DNA of 64,000 bases from Nelumbo lutea. Taxonomy: Eukaryota > Streptophyta > Magnoliopsida > Proteales > Nelumbonaceae. Location: assembly GCA_022828595.1 (NCBI GenBank), contig JAKGHH010000001.1:119672999-119736998 (forward strand), given 5' to 3'. A program made the translations under genes and the position numbers. Below the pieces are notes generated by a model. It worked only from the letters and a program-made list of their open reading frames with translations, ran no database searches and was not told where the DNA came from. Positions 46,169-58,446 of this stretch are shown here, piece after piece. Each line of letters opens with the position of its first letter. Within the stretch, counting starts at the first letter, position 1.

Positions 46169-46304
46169 AAAAGGGTAAAAGTGTAACTATACACGTTTTA
46201 CATCTTGGACATTGATGGAAGATAGGTATTTGTCGATTTTTTTCAAAAATAGAAGGGAGGTTTTTGATAAAATGAAACTATAGGGGAGGTTTTTGTATTT
46301 TACC
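46169..46304 (-). repeat. Right terminal inverted repeat
   Basis: Inverted partner of 44062-44245. It ends GTATTTTACC followed by a T-run. Confidence 0.85.
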
Positions 46305-47728
46305 TTTTTTTTAGTTTTTTCTTTTTCAAAATTGGCCAACGGATTGGTCTTAGGTCTGCCCATCAATACCCCTTCTATCTCCTGTGGATGGGCCGAGCTT
46401 AGTTTTAGCTTTTGCCAAAATTTGAATGGGCTTGACCTGAAGCACAAGCCTAAAGTAGTGTAAAATGATCATGTACTGAGCCCAAAGCCGAGCTTGTAAA
46501 TAGGTCTAGTTACTACCACCACCACTGCTGCTGCCAATGCCAATAAGAAGCTGCGCGCTGGGGATGAAACTCTCAAAAGCCCATAAATCAAACTCTAGCA
46601 TGGCAAAGGTCAATGCCACAATGCCAATACAACTGGAATAGGTAAAGTTAATTAATATAGCCAGTTATACATCACCAATAGCAAGGTTAGTTTCTTCAAT
46701 GATTCAAAATCTCCAGGTAATCTATGTCTGGTTAGGATTGGAGAGTGTACATTGTGACATGGAGGGATCCTTCATCTGGAACATGGCCCTACCAACCGGC
46801 TCAAGAATCATTAGGACCATGTGGCCTCTTTCCCACTTATGTCTTGGTGACTCAGTAAACAAGTGCATCCCAAACATTTCTTCCATTCTCTAGCAATATC
46901 CTATGCAATTAACCCCAAAGGTGATAAGCCTCCTAACTTATTTGACAGTGTGAACGTTTCTACATGGACTGGCAGGAAGGTCGATAAACACTAAAAATGG
47001 ATGAATTTATCAAACCAGAACAGGAGGAGCTCTCTCTCTCTCTCGCTAACAATCAAAGAATTACAAATATGGTCCCAGATAAGTGCCAATTGTGAATGAG
47101 AACAATTAAGATAAAGTTTTATCATAAAATACCATACAAGCTATAGTTATACATCACATTAAATTTATGAACTACCAAATTTTAAGTTGATACAAACCAT
47201 AAACAAGGAGCCTAGATTTTAATGGAGAACCATAAACATGATAGTACCACGCACCATGTAATCATTCTGCTTAATACATGACCTTACAGTTGCATGATCT
47301 ATTGTATTACCTATTCTAAATGAAGATATATTTATTGTACTACCTAAAGAAAAAGATAAGGTGTTGTATTAAAAGCAAGCAGTATACTTCTCTGTCCACC
47401 AAAGATGGATGTAAAGGAGACTCCTAAAACATCTATGTACTGCTGCTACCCATGAGTATAACCTGTCCCATAGGGCCTTTACAACTGAATAATCAGACTT
47501 GCTTCTATTTTAAAAAATTCCTTACTTTCCACATGGCCCATAGCAGTTCTAGTGGTATAGCCCCCAAATTACTTCCCCCCTTTACTTAGTCCTTTCAGTT
47601 GAAAACTCCATAAAAAAGCCCCATCACCTACCTCCTATTTAATCACCCTCAAGAAAAAGCCCCCATCACCTACCTCCATAACAAAGCCCCCATCCTTACA
47701 GTTGTAACTTTAAGGTGTACTTAGGCCA
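46305..47728. other. Intergenic stretch without a supported gene
   Basis: Short (CT)n at 47033-47044. A small duplicated AAAGCCCCCATCACCTACCTCC block lies at 47612-47682. Nothing else recognised. Confidence 0.5.
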
Positions 47729-48190
47729 CACTACAAGAAAATATACCTATAGCTACGGATAAAATTATAGCTAAAAAAAAAAAAATCGTAATTATAGATC
47801 TATAGCTATGGTTAAAAAGAAGTAGCTATAGTTGCGGTGGCTATAGGCAATAGCTACGGCTGATAGTATCCGTAGCTACAACTAACCTATTGCTACAGTT
47901 TATGTCCATAGCTAAAGCCTAATTTAAATAATTATATTTGCATTTGTAGCTATGGTTTTTAGGTTTTCCGTAGCTACAAATTTGGCTTGAAAGCTACGGT
48001 TTTGAGATGTCCGTAGTTACAAAATTTGGATTTATAGCTACGGTGTTGAGATATCCATAGCTTAAGTTATGAATTTATGCCGCAAAAGAGCATCAATCTA
48101 CAGATTGTAATTGTTTGTAATTAGAAAAATTAAACCTATAACTACGGTTTAAGCTAACCGTAGCTAAAAATAACCTATAATAACGATTTG
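47729..48190 (+). mobile_element. CACTA (En/Spm-type) transposon terminus with subterminal repeats
   Basis: Starts CACTACAAGAAAATATACC, the classic CACTA end. It is followed by many direct and inverted copies of TAGCTACGG/CCGTAGCTA over about 450 bp, the subterminal sites that the element's own binding protein recognises in known CACTA elements. No transposase is visible downstream and no matching TTCTTGTAGTG end was found up to the window edge. Confidence 0.8.
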
Positions 48191-51100
48191 ATTAATGGCC
48201 AAATCATGAAATCTTTTCAATATTTTTTTGAACCCTTTTTCCCTATATTAAATACAGGCACAACTAATTTAGTCCATAATATAAGATGGAACTTGAAAGC
48301 AAAATTCCATTAAAAGGCTATTTAATAAAGAATTATATCTCAAAGTGCAATACTACATGGATCCGTGTGTTTAAAATCTGTTACAAATTCAAGGTTCTTG
48401 AATCATGAAACTCCTTATTAGAAAAAAAAAAAAAGAATACATGAAACTCAATCCAAAAAAAAAAAAAAAACTTGGCGTGTAATTTTGATCAAATGTCTCC
48501 ATCCACATGTGTGAAGTATCCTCTTTTATCATGTTCAACCTATAAGAAAATAATAAAAAAATAAGTTAGAAATCACATTTTTGGAGATATAAAATCTTGT
48601 ATGGAAATTTAATTATCAACTATGCAATATAAATTTGCCTACTTCATTCCTAGCCAAATGTTAAACATATCACACAAATGTAAAGATTGAGGTCAAACTT
48701 GAGATGAGGCTTAGGATTCTTGATCGTAAATTTTATTGTTATTTTTATATATTGTTTTTTGTGTTATTATTTTCCTATTATTTTATGCAAGTAACCACAA
48801 AGAAATAGTAACAAAAAAATATTGACGGAAATAATTACAGAAAGTTAATATTGTTAATTTTTAATTCATATCTAAGCATGGGCTTACTTTTGAATGATGA
48901 GTGCCTACATTACTAACATCGTCAATGATTGACCAAGGGGAAAATAGAAGTAACTTCTCTTTCGCACGATCAAAGAGTACTGTAAGATGAATATGATTTA
49001 ATAAATAAATGATTTCTAATATTAAATATCACAAGCAAAATAAAAACATCTAGTTAAAATATTAATATAATAATGGTATATGGTAAAAAAATTGGAAGAT
49101 ATGAAAAAGCACAAATTTGAGGAGTGGGAAAAATCTATATAATTTACATAAAAAGGGAAACTGAAAAATTAGTAGTGTTAAGTCAGACAAAAACAAACTT
49201 CCTCAAAATTCATAGTTAAATGGACTTTCTTCTTCTTAGAATGAATGAAGAGAGTGATGTTTGACATTTCTCATGTAAACTTGCATAAAGTTATTAGAAG
49301 GGCAGCTGGCTCAGGTTTTAACAAAATTTACCACATGTAATTTTTGTACCTGTCAAAACAGTACATTGTTAAGCATGCATGCAAATATTATTATTCACAT
49401 CAGTGCAAGAACAAGGCAATGAGTTCTGTATCTAGTATCGAATTAGCTATAAAGTCAGGGGAAATTAAACAGATAAAGTACAACAATAAAGACTATACCC
49501 AAATATAGATTAATAATATGGAAGAGGTGGAAGTCATACACACTCACTTGAAGGTTCAATATTTGATTGCAAGAGAAGCTGTAGATGGAATTCAACCATG
49601 GAATCATCTTATTTGTTTCAATATAAGTTTACATCACCATTAAAAAAATACAAGAAAAGTTTGGCCATTTTCCTCTTTTTTCTATAAAATCCAAGTACCC
49701 CATATGATTTATTTTCTTCCTTCAAATTAGTTGAGTTCACACTTTAAACTCCTATTCACATATTTCTCCATCATCAACTTCAAGGCATCCTAGGCCTCTT
49801 ATTGATGAAGGTTTATCCAACCAAGGAAAATTGTCATCGACTTTAAATCCTAACCTTCAAACTTCAACCAAAGTACTTGGCATGGCATGACACTCATATA
49901 TGGGTTTTCAAGAATCACAACTAGGTTATGTTTTGGATTGATGTGCAGGAGTCAAAAAGCAGAATGGGTTCCATAATTCTATGAATAATGTAATGATACC
50001 AAGTTCCAATTCATTCTTTTATTTATATTGACAAAAAATGCAGTATAAAACCCACTACTTCAAATACTTTGTGCTGCCCTTTTTCCAAGGCTGAACAAAA
50101 GAACATTAAAGGTATTAAATTGAAGTCCTATTTGTTAACATAAAATCCACTCATTTTATGATTTATTGTTAACATAAACAGTGACCCACTAACATATAAG
50201 AAATTTCCAAATAAATATAGATATAAAAATTGATACACCACCCTTTACATGAAATCCAAGAAAACATATACATATACAAAGCATGTTAAATTAGCCACAT
50301 CTTAAAACTTCTAAATCATAGGGTCAGAATCTTCATTAATTTGAAATCGTATTTGTTAAAAACCCATTGTTTAGACAAATTAATGTCATTTAGTTTAGCC
50401 ACTTCAGTTGTTATCAAATTGACCCCTAAGCCAATTAAGGGAAAGTGTTAGCTGATTAGAGAACCACAAGAATGAGTTGCTTAAGGTTGGAGCTATAACC
50501 TACACATCTGTAATTAGAAATGTGAAATCCATGAATCGTAGCAAAGGCAATTATCCAACCAGATGAAATGAGAATGAATAAAAAAGGAATGCACTTGTTG
50601 CAATATATGTGATTACATTTTTATGAAGTTGTATTTATGATGTTTGATCTGTTTTGCCCTTTTCTGGTTTTTAACCATTGAAGGTGTAGGGTAGGAGAAC
50701 TGGGGTAGGAAATCTTCCTAGTCTTGAACTCACAAGTAATGACCATTTCTCTCATTTCTAATGAAGGCACAATTTTTAGTATGACCTGAACATTTGATAG
50801 CTTGGAATTTCAAGGTGAGCATCTTCTAGAAAAAGCTAGGCAATCTGGCACTAAACAACATCAGAACTAAAGTAAGAAATAACTAAAAAAAAAAAATGCT
50901 AAGGAATCTGCGACTTCACTAGCATCTCCATTCAAATAGGATTTAAAGACAGAAGACAAAGAAAGATAAAAAAATGGTTCTAGAAAAAGGATCACAGGGA
51001 TCTCATTATTAGCAACGATGTGAGCAAAAAAATTACAAGGATGGCTCTACAGAACCTCATTGCCACCTCTGCTAGCCAACAATCGAATGCAACATTGGAG

Positions 51101-51624
51101 AGGAGAAATCGAAAATGGGATATATAGACAATAGAATGGAAAATAGTTGCAGAGTAAATTAGAACTTACCTGAGATGGGGTTTCGGCCTGGTTCTATCGA
51201 GAGAACAGGGATCCTCGATCCTTTTCAATCGATGGTGGTTTGTCTTCTATGGGAAAAATCTGAATCGAATATAGGCCTTAATGTAGATGCTGCAACAGGG
51301 GCTGTAGTAATCTTCCTCTCAGGTTGTTTTCTTTAACAATAGTGGTGACCCAAGGACTACAACATTGATATTCAATGATTCTGTGCAATTGGCGAAGGAA
51401 ACTCAGACAAGGGGGTTGGCAACTGGTTGGGAGACCCAAAAGCTGAAGGAAAATGATGTAAATTTTGAGGGAATAGGATGAAGCTATGGAAACGGTGAAA
51501 AATCCCGGGAAACCTGATCGAAAATGGGGGAATCTTGCCATTGTGAGGCCTCCTTCACGACCAGAGAACAAGGTGTGAGAATAGGCTCGAAATAGTCACC
51601 GGTGAGATGAAGGGAAAGGGGGAA
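48191..51624. other. AT-rich stretch, possible interior of a non-autonomous CACTA element
   Basis: 3.4 kb with no convincing gene; only short frames and A/T runs. It changes to GC-richer text with a weak minus-strand frame (MFSGREGGLTMARFPHFRSG, 51571-51278), which I cannot assign. Membership in the CACTA element is inferred from position only. Confidence 0.4.
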
Positions 51625-53123
51625 AAAGGGAATGGTTCGCTCATGTTGACCAATTCTTTGAATACCAGATCACCTTGGAAATACAAAAGGTGTATTTGGC
51701 TTCCTTTCATCTGGAAGGAGAAGCAAATCAATGGTGGCAGTGGTTATGCAGGGCTTATCAGGAGGAAGGGAAGAACCAGCGTCAGCAATTGAAAGGGATC
51801 GACAACCAACCAATTCAACCTACGGAATTCAAAACAATTTCAAAAGAGATGAAGCAAGGAAATTCCATATTTTCCGTTTGTTTACAAGCAGCCATGGAGG
51901 ATGTGCCTCACAGACTTCAGCCGGACATGCAGCACTTGTTAGAAGAGTTCGAGGACATCTATCAGGAACCAACGCAGCTGCCGCCAAAGAGGGAGATCAA
52001 TCACCACATCAATCTCAAAGAAGGGACCGAGCCAATTAATGTTCGCCCATACAGGTATGCCTACTTTCAAAAAGCTGAAATAGAAAAACAAGTTCAGGAC
52101 ATGTTAAGATTGGGGCTAATAAGATCTAGCACAAGTCTTTTCTCTACTCCTGTCTTGCTAGTAAAAAAGAAAGATGAAACTTAGCGTTTCTGTACTGATT
52201 AATGGGCTCTTAATGCTATAACCATTAAAGATAGGTTTCCTATTCCAATTGTTGATGATATGCTTGATGAGCTATATGGGGCAGCCTTCTTTACTAAACT
52301 TGATTTACGGTCAGGTTAATATCAGGTACGGATACACCTATTAGACATTCACAAAACTTCATTTCTCACACACAATGGTCATTACAAATATTTGGTTATG
52401 CCCTTTGGCTTGTGTAATGCTCCTTCAACCTTTCAAGCCATCATGAATTCCATATTTTGTCCATATCTTCGAAAATTTGTGTTAGTCTTTTTTGATGATA
52501 TTCTCATTTATAGCCCCAATTGGATCATTCATCTTGAACATGTTAGAACAACTTTTGAAATATTAAGGCATCACAAATTTTTCATCAAGCTTAGCAAGTG
52601 TACATTCGGATAGCAAGAAGTCGAATATTTGGGCCACATTGTAACTTCCCAAGGTGTCAAGGTGGACCAAGGGAAGATTAAGGCTATGCTTAATTGGCAT
52701 AGACCCACTAATGTTTCTGACTTGTGTGGCTTCTTAGGCCTTATAGGTTATTACAGAAAGTTCATCCGCAATTATGGAGTTATAGCTCGGCCACTCACCA
52801 ATCTCTTAAAAAAGGGGCAGTTTCGATGGACAGCAGAAGTAGAAGATGCATTTATAGCCTTGAAGAACGCAATGACTTCTACCCCCACACTTGCTATGCC
52901 AAATTTTAATGAACCCTTTGTCATTGAATCTGAAGCTTCGGATGCTGGCATTGGAGCAGTGTTGACACAACAAGGGAGACCCATAGGATTCATGAGCCGA
53001 GCCTTGGGAATCAATAAACGATCATGGTCTACCTATGCCAAGGAGATGCTTGCCATTTTTCAAGCTATTCGGACTTGGCGCCCCTATTTGTTGGGCCGAA
53101 AGTTCTACATCCAAACTGACCAA
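51625..53123 (+). pseudogene. Chromovirus (Ty3/gypsy) left part: gag fragment fused to RT-RNase H
   Basis: FAHVDQFFEYQITLEIQKVY then LASFHLEGEANQWWQWL is gag, joined after YQEEGKNQ directly to the pre-RT linker. RT reads INVRPYRYAYFQKAEIEKQV, PFGLCNAPSTFQAIMNSIF and FFDD at 52488-52499. It runs on through YLGHIVTSQGVKVDQGKIKA, the connection, and RNase H (FVIESEASDAGIGAVLTQQG) to FYIQTDQ. The rest of gag, the zinc knuckle and protease are missing. No LTR precedes it. Stops lie near 52182, 52199, 52318 and 52612. It continues at 62607 after the nested element. Confidence 0.85.
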
Positions 53124-54599
53124 TGATAACTACGAATATAACCCTAGAAAGTGCACTAATTATCAAGTAGTATTAAAATATCGTTCCCACAGGGATTTAA
53201 CAAAATAAGTATTAGAACCGCAATCTTCCTTAATTATTTGAACAATCGAAATTCAGATTTGAAAGAGCAAAGACTAATAAAAACTAGAAAAAGAAAATAG
53301 AAGCAAGAGTGATCACTAACCGAATATGCAATGGGTGAAATCGCTAGGGCTTTTGGTCCACCTAACCAATGTAATGAATATTAATGGATTCGATTAACCA
53401 AGATTATTTGTCATTCCCATAAGCTGAGGTCTTTCCAATTTTATTTAATATTCTCTCTCGAGATATACTAAAACTACACCCATCAGGTAACCCTTCGATC
53501 TCTTGAGTAGAGTTCTCAAGATGGAAGTGCATTAAGTTCGAGGAAAACCATTAAATTCAGATGAATCATGTATATATATCTCTATATACCATTCAATTCA
53601 CATTATGAATTATTCAGTCGATTATATGAATTCCTCTCTCGATTCATTCACATAACCCAAATCAATTAGGAGGTGGCTAAGCTCTTAATTGCACTAAGCA
53701 CAATAATTCATAGACTATATGGAAATTACAATCTTGGATAAATCATAAAGATAAAAATATATTCATTAACAGGGTTAGGCTTTCCACAGCCCTAGCTAAA
53801 AACAAATCAGTTCATGATAAAAGAATTAAACCAAACAAAGGGAAAGAAAGAACTCATAAATTCGCCCATGGTGTTGAAATCTCCTCTTCTTGCCGTCCAC
53901 CTTCTTCTTGAGGGTTGAATTCTTGATCACCTTCCCCAAGTTCTTGATTTGTTTTCTCTTTTCTTTGATAGATAGCTCACTGCAATTCGTGATGCCCTAG
54001 GGTTGGTACACCCAACTCTCATATAGCTTACAATTACTTGGGTTATCTCAAGAATGGATAGTACAGTCTTAATCATAACTTCTACTATCCTATCCTATCT
54101 TCTCTACTATCTCATTATCTATACCTTTCTTAATCTTTCTGGAATTACATTTAAATATTTAAATCTAAGAGGACTCTCTAAATTCTTGAATTCAAATGGG
54201 CTGCTTTAATAACTTGGGCCACCTTAATGTTTTTCTGCGAAATGGGCTTCAGCTAGGAACTGGGCCTCACTACGAAATTGCTCCGTCTTCAGGCCTGGAT
54301 TTGACTTCTATGTAGGCCGAATCTGTGAAAGCCCTAAACATTAAAGTTTTATCTTTCTCTCTTATCTTTCTAGTGGATCTTGAATCAGTCAAATCGGAGT
54401 TTGGATATGAAAGTTAGGCCCAGATTACTGATCGCTACTGAAATTGTGAAAACCCATCCGATTAGCCTTATTTTTCTTCTTGCGACTTCTTTCCTTGCCC
54501 TACACCGAATTACAAGAAATATGAGTCTAATTAAGTACTAATTCAGTGTAGAAGACAAAATATTAAGGCATAAAAATATGATAAATTTTATTCTCATCA
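53124..54599 (-). repeat. 3' LTR of the Athila element
   Basis: Reads TGATGAGAATAAAATTTATC on the minus strand from 54599 and ends GTTATCA at 53124. It is similar throughout to 61220-62606 with small indels and is about 90 bp longer, mainly around 54300-54410. Confidence 0.92.
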
Positions 54600-54616
54600 A
54601 ATCCCCTCACACTTAA
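54600..54616 (-). other. Polypurine tract of the Athila element
   Basis: On the minus strand AAGTGTGAGGGGATT lies directly before the 3' LTR start. A second similar purine tract lies at 55586-55603. Confidence 0.75.
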
Positions 54617-55825
54617 ACTCTTTCCTGTCCTCGGTCAAGACAAAACTGTAGCAAAACTAAAACAAGACAAGCTGACAACTACTAAAATTTTCGGAGGTCA
54701 TTCTTAACAGGATGTTCGCCCTCTTGCATGCCTTGATCCGGTATTTAATGATCCTTCCATTCGTCCACTTCTTGTTCCTCTTTAACTTGTCAAAGAATCA
54801 TCTTAAATCGCCAATCCTCATTTTCCCCAGTGAAATCAACAATCAACGGGAGCAGGCATTTCGTCGCAATGAGCAATTTTAGGACTAAAGTAAGCACTCA
54901 TTGTTTTCATAATCAAAATGTAGCAATAGTCAAAGTATTCCCTCATAATAAAATATATATTTTTTTCGAATAAGTCAAAACAAGGAATGTTATTACTAGA
55001 GGCTTGCTTATGTATCACATCTCCACCACTAGTATGAGTTCATTGCATCAAAAGGTAACAAGGGGTTTGGGATCTAGGGATGAGTGCATTTTATGCTCCA
55101 TCTCACCCTTTTCTTATGCTTTTAGTGTGAGTGCATTTTATGCTTCATCTCACACTACACTTATTTCTTCTCTCTCATCTCACACTTTCTCTTTTTTTCT
55201 TTTTTTTTTTTTTTTCGAAAAAGGGCATCACCATTTTCATACCAATCCTTGAACTCACTACTGTGGTCTCAACATGTCTACTAAAGCAAGTTCTAGAATA
55301 ATCAAACCATGTTTGACAGTCGTAAACCAAATGCTCATAGGGGTCAAATTTGTATTGCATCTTGCTCATTGATCATTCCAACTACTGAGGTACCTTCCAT
55401 AGCCAAAAATTTTAGCTAGATTTTCTTGCATCCTTTCTTGTCTATCTCACCTAAGCACATGATTCATGGTGGTTTGCAATCATTCAAAAACAAGTCTCTC
55501 GGGGGCAGAAGTTTCAAAAGGAAAGGTTAAAGAGTGATGATTGAAGCATGCTAGAGTTAATCGAAAAAAATTTATCAACCCCTTAATCCCCCCCCCACAC
55601 TTAAGGTATACATTGTCCTCAATGTATGGAACTATGCATAAAAAGAACAAGGAGAAAAAGAATTAAGGGGACTTCCCTCGTTGAGATCCTGCAGATGTGA
55701 GATATGAGAAAAAAACACTCTTAAGAAAAAAAAAATAACTGAACAAAACAAGCAAAAACTGAACTCGATGGGTTGCCTCCCACAAGCGCTCTTTTTAAGT
55801 TGTGAGCTTGACTTTCACCTTTCTT
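54617..55825. other. Non-coding 3' region of the Athila element
   Basis: 1.2 kb between the end of pol and the purine tract, where some Athila relatives carry an env-like gene. Only short frames are seen. It has a T-run at 55197-55215 and C-runs at 55588-55597. Confidence 0.6.
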
Positions 55826-57360
55826 TCATGGAGGTTTCGAGGAGAGAATGGACCCATGGTGGATAGGTTGTACTCCTTCAATATAATGCTTCAACCGCTG
55901 TCTATTTACCTTGAATGTACTCCCATCATCATTATGCAGTTCAATTGCTTCATGAGGGAATACCCTAGCCACTTCAAAGGGTCCGCTCCACCTGTTTTTC
56001 AACTTCCCAGGAAATAGCGTGAGGTGAGAATTAAAGAGCAAAACCTTGTCTCCTTCCTTGAATTCCTTCCCTGCAATACGAGTCATGCCAAGTTTTGGTT
56101 TTTTCTTAGTAAGTGTGGGCATTCTCATATGCCTGATTCCTCCATTCTTCTAGCTTGTTGAGTTGAAGTTTCCTTTCATCACCTGCATTGCTTAGATCAA
56201 AATTTAAAAATTTGGTAGCCCAATAAGCTTTATGTTCCAACTCAACGGGTAGATGGCTTGCTTTACCAAAAACTAATTGGTAAGGAGACATACCAATTGG
56301 GGTTTTAAATGCACTACGGTAAGCCTAAATTGCATCATCTAACTTCAAGGACCAATCTCTCCTGGATGTAGTGACCGTATTTTCTAAAATCTGCTTTAGT
56401 TCCCTATTAGAAACTTCTACTTGGCCGCTGGTCTGAGGGTGGTAAGGGGTTGCAATTTGGTGTGTAACACCATATTTGTCTAACAATTGTTCAAATAGTT
56501 TATTGCAGAAGTGCTTCCCCCCATCACTTATGATGGCTCAAGATGTCCCAAAATGGGTGAGTATGAATCTTTTTATAAATTTAATGACAACCCGAGCATC
56601 ATTAGTAGGGTATGCACATGCTTCCACCCATTTGCTCACATAATCTACAACCACAAGTATATAAGAGTTATTAACAGATTTTGGAAAGGGTCCCATAAAA
56701 TCGATACCCAATACATCAAATATTTCGCAAACAAGAATGTTGTTCAAGGGCATCTCGTTCCATCGGGGGATATTACCTGTCCTTTGGCAATGATCGCAAG
56801 CACTTACATATGTGTAGACATCCTTGAAGAGTGATGGACAATAAAAACCGCTTTGGAGAATCTTTGAAGCGGTTCTTGATGCTCCATGGTGACCTCTTGC
56901 TTCTTTGTCATGGCAGAATTTTATAACACTTAGCACTTCCTCTTTAGGAATACATCTCCTTATCAAACCGTCCCTGTAAATTTTGTATAGGAAAGGTTCA
57001 TCCTGTAGATAATGCTTTACATCAGAGAAAAATTTCTTTCTCTGCTGATATGTCAAGTGCAATGGCATCACATTCCCTGCCAAAAAATTAGCCAAATCAG
57101 CAAACCAAGGCTCATTATTTTTGTTAATTGCATACAGTTGCTCATCTGGGAATTCATCATGTAGTGCTGAATTATTAATATTTTCAACATAATTTTCATT
57201 CAACCTTGATAGATGATCAGCTACTATATTTTCACTACCCTTCTTATCCTTGATCTCTAGGTTAAATTCTTGCAAAAGTAGGATCCATCGTAGCAGCCTA
57301 GGTTTTACATCTTTTTTAGCAAGTAGATGTCTTAAGGCAACATAGTCAGTGAATACGATG
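55826..57360 (-). pseudogene. Athila integrase
   Basis: On the minus strand: the RNase H tail ([20 protein letters not shown]), then the zinc-binding region with [20 protein letters not shown] and [13 protein letters not shown] (about 56940-56755). The core has [40 protein letters not shown] and HFGTS; after a frameshift near 56540 [16 protein letters not shown] and [20 protein letters not shown] stop near 56325 is followed by [20 protein letters not shown]. The C-terminal part [20 protein letters not shown] ends ILSSKPP at 55826. It would insert element cDNA in an intact copy. Confidence 0.86.
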
Positions 57361-58446
57361 ACTTTAGATAGATAAGAGCAAATAATATCTGAATTTCTCA
57401 ATAGCAAACGCTACTGCAAGTAGTTCCTTTTCGGTAGTAGAATAATTTTTCTGTGCTTCATTCATGGTCCTACTTGCATAGTAAATTGTATGAAATTTAT
57501 TATCTCTTCTTTGCCCTAAAACTGTGCCCAAAGTATCATTACTTGCATCACACATAATTTCTAAGGGTAGTTTCCATACAGGAGCTGATACAATCAATGC
57601 TTGAACTAACTTCTCCTTAAGAGTATTGAATGCATGCAAACAATCATCATTGAATTCGAAAGGTACATCTTTAACTAGCAGATTTGTTAGGGGCTTGGCA
57701 ATTTTAGAGAAATCTTTGATGAATCACCTATAGAAACCAGCATGCCCAAGAAAACCCCTAACATCTTTTAATGATTGAGGTGGAGGCAACTTTTCAATCA
57801 GTTCTATTTTAGCTTTATCAACTTCGATGCCCCTAGAGGACACCTTATGCCCTAGAACGATTCCCTCCTTAACCATAGAATGTTATTTTTCCTAGTTTAA
57901 AACAAAGTTAGATTCCTCATACCTTTGGAGTACCGTTTCTAAATTATGCAAGTAGTCATCGAATGATGATCCGAAAATGGAGAAATCATCCATGAAGACT
58001 TCCATGAAGTCATCGATGAAATCACCAAATAATGACATCATACAATGTTGGTAGGTAATAGGCGCATTGCATAGTCCAAATGGCATTCTCCTAAATGCAA
58101 AGGTTCCATATGGGCATGTGAAAGTGGACTTCTCATGATTTTCAAGTGCAATAGGTACTTGAAGATACACGGAGTAGCCATCTAGGAAGCAATAATATTC
58201 GTGCCCTGCAAGTCTCTCTATCATTTGATCAATAAATAGTAGAGGGAAGTGATATTTCCTAGTGGCCTCCTTCAGCTTTCGATAGTCTATGCACACCCTC
58301 CAGTTAGTTATTGTTCTTATGGGAGTTGATTCATTATTTTCATTTAGAATTACAGTAATCCCACCCTTTTTTGGTACGACTCGAATAGGACTTACCCTTG
58401 ATGAATCATAAATCGGATAGATAATACCTGCTTTGAGCCATTTCAA
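57361..58446 (-). pseudogene. pol: Athila reverse transcriptase and RNase H
   Basis: RT from 58446: GIIYPIYDSSRVSPIRVVPK, NWRVCIDYRKLKEATRKYHF, FRRMPFGLCNAPITYQHCMM, with catalytic FMDD at 57985-57996. A stop lies near 57892. Then LGHKVSSRGIEVDKAKIELI and GFLGHAGFYR lead to RNase H ([40 protein letters not shown]). A shift near 57390 moves on to [20 protein letters not shown]. The domain order RT then RNase H then integrase is the gypsy order. Mostly well preserved. Confidence 0.88.

Larger units (their letters stand above)
44062..46304. mobile_element. Pack-MULE-like element carrying a SOBIR1 kinase fragment
   Basis: Long terminal inverted repeats: left 44062-44245 starts GGTAAAATACAAAAACCTCC and right 46169-46304 ends with its reverse complement. 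Matching continues through CGACAAATACCT and CCATCAATGTCCAAGA to TTTTACCCTTTT. The left copy has about 45 extra bases from a local duplication of the AAAAACCTC block. Between them is a host-gene fragment and no transposase, the definition of a Pack-MULE. The expected 9-bp target duplication is not clear: both flanks are T-runs. Another long-TIR DNA transposon family is possible. Confidence 0.78.

Noticed and set aside
44053..46313. 9-bp target duplication around the Pack-MULE-like element
   Set aside because: The flanks (ATCTTTTTT and TTTTTTTTA) are T-runs and do not match well enough to call.
51278..51571. Minus-strand frame MFSGREGG as a gene
   Set aside because: No recognisable domain and no supporting context; left as unassigned sequence.
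54617..55825. env-like gene in the Athila element
   Set aside because: Only short frames are present, with no open frame of the needed length or membrane segment pattern.
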